DNA of 23,297 nt from Nemertoderma westbladi (lineage: Eukaryota > Xenacoelomorpha > Nemertodermatida > Nemertodermatidae), in contig JAUCBJ010004758.1 in NCBI GenBank assembly GCA_032718475.1, positions 1-23,297 on the forward strand. The letters are read 5' to 3'. The position numbers were made by a program, and so were the translations under genes. A model generated the notes under the pieces. That model saw only the letters and a list, made by a program, of their open reading frames with translations, ran no database searches and was not told the DNA's origin. This document shows, piece by piece, positions 17,531-23,297 of the stretch (position 1 is the stretch's first letter; every line of letters begins with the position of its first letter).

Positions 17531-19095
17531 TAACGTCTTCGGGAACCATCTGAGTTCTTTGCCCCTGTCATCGTCTTGTCTGGGCCGCTTCCTTCCCTCC
17601 GGCTTGTCCTCCCTGAGACTTCTCATTCTTGCCGTTACCGTCTTGCTAAGCCCCTTCGTCAGGTTCTTTGGGCGCTGGTGTTATCAACTCCCGGTAACAC
17701 TTTGCAGGTGGCCCCTCCGAATGCCCCTCCTGCTTCCCCCTGGTAGCGTCCCACAGGATCAGTTTCATCGCCCGCGGCACGTGTTCCGCCAGAAAGTCCC
17801 TGAACTCGACCCTGTTCTCTGGCGACCATCTATCCAAGTATCTCTGAGTGTTGATGACTCCTCCATACGATGCCGCTGTCGCTACCTCCTGATATGTGAA
17901 TGGCAGTCTCCTCTTGATAATATCCTGGTGGGCTCCCGGAATGATGTTGAAGAAGCCCCACCGGAACTCCTGGGCCTTCATCCTCTGCCGTGTCATGACA
18001 CCGACGTTGGCCCACTCCTCGAAGATCTTAAACTTCTCTTCATCGTCCATCCAGTTGCACTTTGAGCAGCAGTTGTGCAGCCTCAGACATGCACCCATCC
18101 TATGGGTCGACTCGCAGCAGTAGAGACAGCTCGTCCCCTTCTGAAATCGATACAAGCAGCTCTTTTCCTGGTGAGTTAGTCTCCTGCAGTAGTCACAGCC
18201 GTGTATCAATGCATCCCGCCCCAAATCGTCCTTTGCCCCGAGCGGTCTCCTAGGTCTGTGGAGCCGTTGATAGGTAAACATCTGGACACTTTTGGTCCCT
18301 ACCCATATCGACGTCTTCCTCCACCCTCGGCATCGTCTCCCCAAACACTACCCGTGGTGCCGTTCCCGGTTGCTCGCCCAACCTGATCGTGCTACCTGCG
18401 AAATCCATCGCTGGCTCCTCGTGCACCCAGGCCCGCTTGCTGGGTTTATCCCAGAAGGCTCTCACCCCGCTGGCTGTCACCACTCTCCCACCCACCCAGT
18501 CCATATCTGAGTGGCCGATCCTTTCAATGGGCGGCATCTCCCCGAACTCGTCATCATCCTCCTCCCTCGCTGGGAGTGGATCTGGACCCAGTAACCCGGT
18601 AGATCCACTGTGTCCCTTTCCGCCTCAGTTTCCACCCGTAACTTTCCACCCTTCCTGCTCCCTCGGTCTCTTCCTTGCAAAATCGCCCTCAGAGCCCCCT
18701 GGCATGGGCATTACTTGCAATGTCGACTGTCTCGGTGATCCTGCCGTCCATCCCAGTTCCTCCCCCAGAAACTTGCCTGAGCTCTCCGATCCCCACCTTA
18801 GCTCGTCCAAGTTCTGGGCTTCGAACTCGTAATCCTCTCCCCTTATACCCGCTTCTCTCTCGTCCACCTCCCTCCTTTCTCTCCTGGCGATCTCCTCCAG
18901 TCTTCTCTCCTCGATTCTATCCGCTTCCAGCTTCTTTCACCTCTTGTAAGGTGTCCACTAGGTGTCGGCTATCATAGTACACTGACTCGCCATTCAGCAC
19001 CGGGTTGTCAACCAGACCTTCCTAAAAGGCCACATTAAAGGCTCTCCTGTAGTTTAGAGGTGCCCTTCGGTGTCTAGGACCATGTATCCTTTCAA
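17530..19095 (-). pseudogene. Decayed Gag-like gene with two CCHC zinc knuckles
   Basis: Transcribed right to left. Coding traces start near 19095 (RRAPLNYRRAFNVAF, a stop, then GLVDNPVLNGESVYYDSR). They continue through a charged coiled-coil-like stretch (18943-18860, EERRLEEIARRERREVDERE) and an Asp/Glu-rich part to about 18625, pass into another frame at 18537-18300 (IERIGHSDMDWVGGR), and shift again near 18295 into a 232-codon frame (18344-17646). That frame has two perfect CX2CX4HX4C knuckles: C50, C53, H58, C63 and C73, C76, H81, C86. A further CCSKC follows, and then a conserved-looking helical region ending near 17649. After its stop the coding seems to continue in another frame to about 17530 (basic, KRPRQDDDRGKELRWF). 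At least one stop and three frameshifts show it is dead. CCHC pairs typify nucleocapsid/Gag or ORF1 proteins that bind nucleic acid. The family is not recognised, and knuckles placed before a long helical domain are unusual. Confidence 0.6.
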
Positions 19096-19334
19096 AATTA
19101 TTTCAAAGTATTTCAAAATTTGATTACACCAAAACAACATATGCATACAATACCACCATATTATTAAATTATAAAATAATAATATGACTAATTATGTACT
19201 AGGGTGCGAAATCTATATCATCTTTTAATGACTGGTCAGGGCAATAGTAACTCAGTGATGGTACAGTGGATTATATATATATACGATGATAACCGTGACT
19301 AGAAACCAAGTAAAAGTGAAAGAAAGAAGGTTAA
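19096..19334. other. AT-rich spacer
   Basis: Contains a small internal repeat (TTTCAAAATT, ATTTCAAAGT, ATTTCAAAAT at 19093-19121) and TATATATATA at 19274. No gene. Confidence 0.4.
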
Positions 19335-19406
19335 TAAAAGTATGGTGAACATACATGAGCGGGAGACTGAATCAAAGGCCTTGAAGAAGTCAACAAAGAT
19401 AACAGC
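19335..19406 (-). pseudogene. Reverse transcriptase motif A fragment, inverted
   Basis: On the minus strand one frame reads AVIFVDFFKAFDSVSRSCMF, the catalytic motif A (VDFxKAFDSVxR) of non-LTR reverse transcriptases. It includes the first catalytic Asp and is preceded in frame by a TAG. Nothing recognisable continues on either side. It is opposite in strand to the large retrotransposon fragment that starts 46 bp further right, and corresponds to exactly the part that fragment lacks. Confidence 0.8.
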
Positions 19407-19451
19407 CGAGTGCTAATAGATCCAGCTTCACACTACAGCTGAGCAACAGGT

Positions 19452-20395
19452 ATGAGGTTCTTGCCTCTGAGGCGGCAGATCACTGTCAAGGCTATACTGC
19501 CTTCACAAAAGCAGTTAAGTTTGCAGCTACAGAAACAGTTCCAGTATACCCGCGAAATCCCCTGGACTGACTACAAAATTCAGAAGTGCCGGAATGACCT
19601 TTTTAAGGCGCAGAAAGAGTCCCGACTCAAACAAACTACAGCAGCCAAGAATGCAGTTAAGGCTGCATTTAGGTCCCTAAACAGGCAGTACTATGTTAAT
19701 CTACAGGAGCTAATAAACCAACAGGTTGATGCCATCAATGATGCTGACGACAGCAAGCAATCATCCCAGGCATGGAAATCGATCAACTTGCTTACTGGTT
19801 GGAAAAGCCAACCAACCACCAAGGTTAAGGCTGAATCACCAGCCGATCGCCTCAATGTTTGGACGGCCCACTTTGAAAAGCTCCTCAATAATGACAGGGT
19901 ATTGCCTGATAACTTTATAGAAGTAAAAGTGTCTGAGTCTGTACTCCCAGATATTCCCATTGGCGATATCTCCTTTGCAGAAGTGAAGGCTATTGCAAAG
20001 AGCATTAAGACCAGTCGTGCCAGTGGAGTAGATGGTGTCCCCCCTGAGGCTGAGGTCTTTAAAATACCTGATTGTTTAAAGCTCATCTATCCCATCATAG
20101 TAGACATGTACCGAACAACAAGAGTCCCACAAGAAATGAAAACAAATAAGTTGGTGCCAGTTCCCGGGAAGGGCAACCTAACACTCTATGGTTCTTTTCA
20201 GGGGATCTCATTGATCTCGATTGCTGCAAAGCTATACAATAGAATTCTATTAAATCGCATCAGGGATCCCATTAAGAGACTGCTCCGTGGAAATCAGAAT
20301 GGGTTAGGTAAAGGTCGTGGGACCATGGAGCCCATTTTGGCACTTAGAAGGATAATAATAATAATGAATAACAAGCTGGCAAGCCTGGAAGGTTC
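19452..20395 (+). pseudogene. Non-LTR retrotransposon ORF2 fragment: linker and reverse transcriptase fingers
   Basis: An open frame of about 315 codons covers the region between endonuclease and reverse transcriptase and the first RT motifs. Marks include WTAHFEKLLN (residues about 134-143), ASGVDGVPPE (191-200, usual KAxGxDGIPxE), KLVPVPGKGN (234-243, usual IVPIPKKGD), GISLISIAAKLYNRILLNRI (251-270) and NQNGLGKGRGTMEPILALRR (284-303, usual QxGFRKGRGT). Key positions are eroded: the NYRGISL motif reads SFQGISL, and GF reads GL. Homology fades after MNNKLA near 20395, before motif A and the YADD box. The frame then continues by chance to 20759 in unrelated DNA. The same element resumes at 21420. 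RTE-like clade affinity is likely but not certain. Confidence 0.88.
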
Positions 20396-21130
20396 ACGGT
20401 CCTCCTACTTAATCAGTACAATAATAATACGTTTTCGTTCGGGTAGGCCTATGTTTCCTTTTCACTTGTTCCCATCGTACAGTCGTAGGCGACCTCATGC
20501 TCCTGTGCTCATCCCACCACGACCACGACCACCAGTTACGAGTTGGGTAGGCGTCTACCGGCAACCGGTAAGTAATTACGCGCCACACGACGTCATCCCG
20601 CCATCCGCCAACATTTATACCGGTACGGTAAGCCTACCACCTACCGGCTGGCTACCATCGCACCGTAGGTCTACCGCCTACGCCTACCGGTCAACCGGTA
20701 ACGGTAGGCTACCGCGTACCGGTACAGCGGTACTCAAAGTCGTACCGGTATTGTCGTAATTGACAAATGCAGGATTAAACCGTAACCCGTTCCAGTACCG
20801 GTACCATATGCATCTGAACGACTGGACGGTTAATCTCATAGCATAGCTGCATAGGCCTACTGGTAGTCAGTGCGAAGTCGCCTGCGAACATGGCGAAATA
20901 TTATATTTACTGCTAGGGCTAGGCTAGGACCTACTGCTGTACTGACCTATGACAGTATGAAGATAGGCAGATAGGCCTACAGTGGTCAGGTAGTACCGGT
21001 CCGGTATGCCTACTACAGGCAGACAATCAGACAGTACTAGCAGTGCTAATTAATTACCTTAATTAAATCTTCAATTAGGTCATAATGTAGGTCCAAATTT
21101 AAAAATCGGCCTCCGTTAATCGATTTACAA
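20396..21130. other. DNA replacing the RT core, rich in ACCGGT
   Basis: This DNA sits where the reverse transcriptase palm should be and does not encode it. Between 20560 and 21000 the hexamer ACCGGT occurs eight times, often as TACCGGTA, with many CGGTA and TAGGCCTAC words, making a CpG-containing patch within AT-rich DNA. No element ends were identified. It may be a separate transposon remnant or a promoter-like region. Confidence 0.5.
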
Positions 21131-21134
21131 ATAA

Positions 21135-21354
21135 TTCAGGTACCTCCATGCCAAATATCAGAATCATTCATTGCGTTCCCTATGACAAGATAGCTTTTTC
21201 CTAAACCATGCGAAAACACGCAAATATAGCGCTCACATCGCACAAATACCATCTCGACACCCAATTTTTTGTATGAGCCTTCGCCATCCCTATATCTAAC
21301 TTTTGTCCAAATTTTGTTTCGATTGATTAATAAATAACTGAGATATCGCTCTGG
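21135..21354 (-). mobile_element. Probable dispersed repeat adjoining the (CA)n tract
   Basis: On the minus strand, after a (GT)n run, the sequence reads CGATATCTCAGTTATTTATT, then CAAATTTGGACAAAAGTTAG, and ends near ATTTGGCATGGAGGTACC. This layout (GT run, then a 'GATATCTCAGTTAT...CAAATTTGG' block) resembles a dispersed non-coding repeat common in invertebrate genomes, by recollection only. No coding. Confidence 0.35.
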
Positions 21355-21400
21355 ACACACACACACACACACACACACACTAACACACACACACACACAC
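21355..21400. repeat. (CA)n microsatellite
   Basis: Forty-six bp of CA repeats with one interruption (TAACAC near 21381). Confidence 0.95.
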
Positions 21401-21419
21401 ATTACGGTAATAATGGTCA

Positions 21420-21670
21420 CCTATGTCAAGGACCGTGAACCAATAATGAATAGGCTTTCCAGGATTTGGAAGTCACCAAGAATTAATCGGAAACTTAAGG
21501 TCCGATTATTTAGAGCAGCAGTAGTTCCAGTTCTCCTCTATGGGAGTCCATGCTGGGCTCTAACTGCTGAGGACACCAAATCTCTGGACGGCACATTCAC
21601 AAGAATGCTACGCCGGGTTCATTGTGTCAAGTACAATGCACACAACTCCAACCAGACACTAAATAACATT
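21420..21670 (+). pseudogene. Non-LTR retrotransposon ORF2 fragment: thumb/C-terminal part
   Basis: The frame encodes MNRLSRIWKSPRINRKLKVR, then LFRAAVVPVLLYGSPCWALT and LDGTFTRMLRR. This is the classic segment after the RT domain of non-LTR elements (RLxxIWKS...K..lfra.v.pvLLYGsE.W.lT...LdxFxxrmLRR). It is the same strand and orientation as the 19452-20395 fragment and fits the same ORF2 after a gap of about 1 kb. Coding stops abruptly at 21670, where the LTR is inserted. The next codons of this frame are found at 23072. Confidence 0.88.
21666..21670. repeat. Left target-site duplication ACATT
   Basis: ACATT directly before the TG that starts the solo LTR, identical to 23067-23071. Both copies fall at the same codons of the interrupted retrotransposon frame (ending AAC ATT). 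Confidence 0.85.
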
Positions 21671-22049
21671 TGTTGCCGTTATTCCTACACCAGGGGGAAA
21701 AACGCCGATGCTGGAGACGTGACTTAACAGACCACCGAGCCCCGGCCAGTCACCGGATATTGATTGTGGGGAGGGAATATTTCTAAGATGCAAGTTTGCG
21801 GTTGAGAAAAGCTGCATTAGTTGGATATACTCTTTAATGTAACTTCCTATAGTTGAAAACCTGATTAAGAATAATTTTGGGCTTCCCCAAATCAATATAC
21901 ACCAAATATTCACAATAATTATACACGATAATATAAATCCCTACGGTATATTATTTAATAACCCACTGTTCGCTCAGAATTTTAGCCTACCTAATGTTCC
22001 CCAGATTTTCCCTCAGTCCCAGTCTTAGTGCCGTAGTGTCGGTGTCGGT

Positions 22050-22765
22050 CGACCCTGTCGCGTGTCCGTTCCACCCCTCACGAACCCCGAAGGGAACGAT
22101 CATCGAGAACCAGAACGGCTTGGCTAGGGGTCCGTCAGTTCATTACAGAAACCCAACCACCTAGGCTTTCCGAGTCCGTTTCAGGCTCGTAGTCGCTTCG
22201 GCAGCCGAGAAACTGCTCCGAACGGTCGGTAGGCCAGTAGAGTCTAGTCGAGTCTAGTCCTTTGTCTTTCGACCCCATCGCGTGTCCGTTCCACCCCTCA
22301 CGAACCCCGAAGGGAGCGATCATCGAGAACCAGAACGGCTTGGCTAAGGGGTCTGTCGTCGGTTCCCGTCGCAAATCCCAGTCAAGCAGTCAGCGTTCCG
22401 AGTTCTTTTCAGGCTCGTAGTAGCTGCAGTTGACCCGAGACCGCTAAGGGCAGTCCTTGTCAAACCAGTCCTGTGGCCAGCCCTTTCGCATGTCCGTCCC
22501 ACCCCTCACGAACCCCGAAGGGATCGGTCATCGAGAACCAGTACGGCTTAGGTCAGGGGGCAGTCTTAAGTTGGCCACCTGTTCGCGTGTCCGCTCCACC
22601 CCTCACGAACCCCGGGGTTCGATCATCGAGAACCAGAACGGCTTGGCTACTAAGGGGCCGTCGGTGCCCGTTGCAAATCCCTGACACAAGCAGTCAGCGT
22701 TCCGAGTTCTTTTCAGTCTCGTAGTAGCTGCCGTTGGCCAGGGACCGCTAAGGGCAGTCCTTGTC
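22050..22765. repeat. GC-rich tandem array inside the LTR
   Basis: A 70-75-bp block with CGTGTCCG, CCACCCCTCACGAACCCC and ATCATCGAGAACCAG occurs four times, starting at about 22060, 22280, 22488 and 22585. A second block (AGTCAGCGTTCCGAGTTCTT, CTCGTAGTAGCTGC, CCGCTAAGGGCAGTCCTTGT) occurs at about 22389-22461 and 22691-22762, so there is also a larger duplication with a period of about 305 bp. Copies differ by substitutions and by one altered segment in the fourth (CGAACCCCGGGGTTCG, a perfect 16-bp palindrome). Such repeats in the U3 part of an LTR often carry enhancers; that role is inference. Confidence 0.85.
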
Positions 22766-23011
22766 CTTTAGGCCTGGCGCATTACCAAATCCACCCCTAC
22801 AGGCAGCAGGAAGTTGGCCAGGGCCTAATAGTACTCAGGCTAACCTGAATACTGCTTGCATTTTCCATCCCCCCTGGCCCTTATAACTATGAAATTATTC
22901 CCGTACCCTGTAAGTTGCCCCAAAGTTCGCCCATAAATCGCCCCCAGTTTATTGAATGTGCCCAAAACCCATGGTCCCGCACCCAGTAGTAATATCGGAA
23001 TAATCAATTTT

Positions 23012-23017
23012 AATAAA
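23012..23017 (+). terminator. AATAAA polyadenylation signal near the LTR end
   Basis: AATAAA 50 bp before the right end of the solo LTR, a position consistent with an R/U5 boundary read left to right. Confidence 0.4.
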
Positions 23018-23066
23018 ATACAAAAATATTCAACTCGCGTTATGGAAAGTTGAAATACCGCGAACA

Positions 23067-23071
23067 ACATT
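23067..23071. repeat. Right target-site duplication ACATT
   Basis: Second copy of the 5-bp target, directly after the CA that ends the LTR. Confidence 0.85.
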
Positions 23072-23297
23072 GGAAGTGTCTCATTGGTTCCCCCAAGCTT
23101 GACACTAGAACAAAGTCTCCTCCGCTTTGAAGGACATTGCTTTCGCCGTGAGGACCAGCCAGTGCATAATCTTGTGCTTTTGGTAGCCTTATGGAGTGAA
23201 TAAGCATGGTGGACAGCCCGTGACTTTCTTAAGACGCATCTTAAAGGACACTGGTCTTGAAGATGCGGATGATCTAGCAAATGTCATGGGTGATAGG
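23067..23297 (+). pseudogene. Non-LTR retrotransposon ORF2 fragment: C-terminal end, running off the window
   Basis: In the frame that continues from 21670, the sequence reads LVPPSLTL, then LLRFEGHCFRREDQPVHNLV, matching the usual RRLRFxGHCxRRxDQPVxxLVLW tail. Near 23190 the frame shifts by one base, and the tail continues as HGGQPVTFLRRILKDTGLED and ANVMGDR, matching HGxRxxGRPxxTYxxxLxxDTGL...M.DR. It is the third piece of the element at 19452-20395 and 21420-21670. The frameshift confirms that it is inactive. It is cut by the window edge. Confidence 0.85.

Larger units (their letters stand above)
21671..23066 (+). mobile_element. Solo LTR, 1396 bp
   Basis: The element starts TGTTGCCG and ends CGCGAACA, giving TG...CA termini and imperfect terminal inverted repeats (TGTTGCCG against TGTTCGCG). 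It is flanked by the 5-bp duplication ACATT. Removing it with one ACATT restores the reading frame of the non-LTR element around it (NNI followed by GSVSLVPP), which fixes the ends to the base. No protein-coding domain lies inside, so it is an LTR left by LTR-LTR recombination of a Gypsy- or BEL-like element. It contains a GC-rich tandem array (22050-22765), a possible TATA (AATATAAAT at about 21930) and AATAAA at 23012. Orientation is tentative, based on these two signals. A terminal-repeat DNA transposon is the less likely alternative. Confidence 0.82.

Noticed and set aside
17559-18832. Plus-strand frames of 61-168 codons
   Set aside because: They are antisense shadows of the minus-strand Gag-like pseudogene, where the zinc knuckles are found.
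20396-20759. C-terminal 120 codons of the reverse transcriptase frame
   Set aside because: Homology ends at about 20395; the rest is ACCGGT-rich DNA that happens to stay open.
22840-23280. 146-codon minus-strand frame with a hydrophobic stretch
   Set aside because: It spans the LTR end and is antisense to the retrotransposon C-terminal fragment, so it cannot be one gene.

Overview
The window comes from an animal genome. It is AT-rich, carries a spliceosomal gene related to Apaf-1, and is full of non-LTR and LTR retroelement debris, tRNA-derived SINEs, minisatellites and long G or C homopolymers. An invertebrate is the best guess, but no phylum can be fixed from the sequence.

The only convincing host gene is at 1101-7298 (+). 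It has two exons (1101-3345 and 4912-7298) joined across a phase-1 GT-AG intron, giving a predicted 1543-residue protein. In order it has a complete caspase-like p20/p10 domain (residues about 12-250), an Apaf-1-type NB-ARC ATPase with winged helix (about 275-610), an Apaf-1-like helical (HD2) domain (about 612-750), and a long C-terminal region of divergent WD40 blades (about 790-1543). It therefore looks like an apoptosome in one polypeptide: the recruiting CARD of Apaf-1 is replaced by the protease. The His-Cys dyad is kept, but residues that form the Asp-binding S1 pocket in caspases appear changed (Gln to Glu144, Arg to Leu180), so cleavage specificity may not be the usual one. The intron is mostly a 43-bp minisatellite. 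The 3' end runs into a palindrome of about 230 bp that contains the only good AATAAA signal.

From 7.6 to 12 kb there is no host gene: a scrap of reverse transcriptase C-terminus, AT-rich DNA, two old SINEs head to head, a second minisatellite (51-54-bp unit) among copies of the palindromic motif GTTCCCAAATGGGAAC, and a tRNA-like SINE head. A CCAAT/TATA promoter-like element sits at about 12.0-12.1 kb. From 12.6 to 21 kb the base composition and word use change (ACCGGT and related words are frequent). This part holds an unidentified open frame with one internal stop (14597-15499), C-tracts, and on the minus strand a decayed Gag-like gene with two CCHC zinc knuckles (19095-17530).

From 19.3 kb to the end is a nested retroelement complex. 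A non-LTR retrotransposon (+) is present in three pieces (19452-20395, 21420-21670, 23067-23297). Its reverse transcriptase core is replaced by unrelated DNA, and its C-terminal part is split by a 1396-bp solo LTR (21671-23066) with TG...CA ends and a perfect 5-bp target duplication (ACATT). A reverse transcriptase motif-A fragment lies inverted just upstream (19335-19406).
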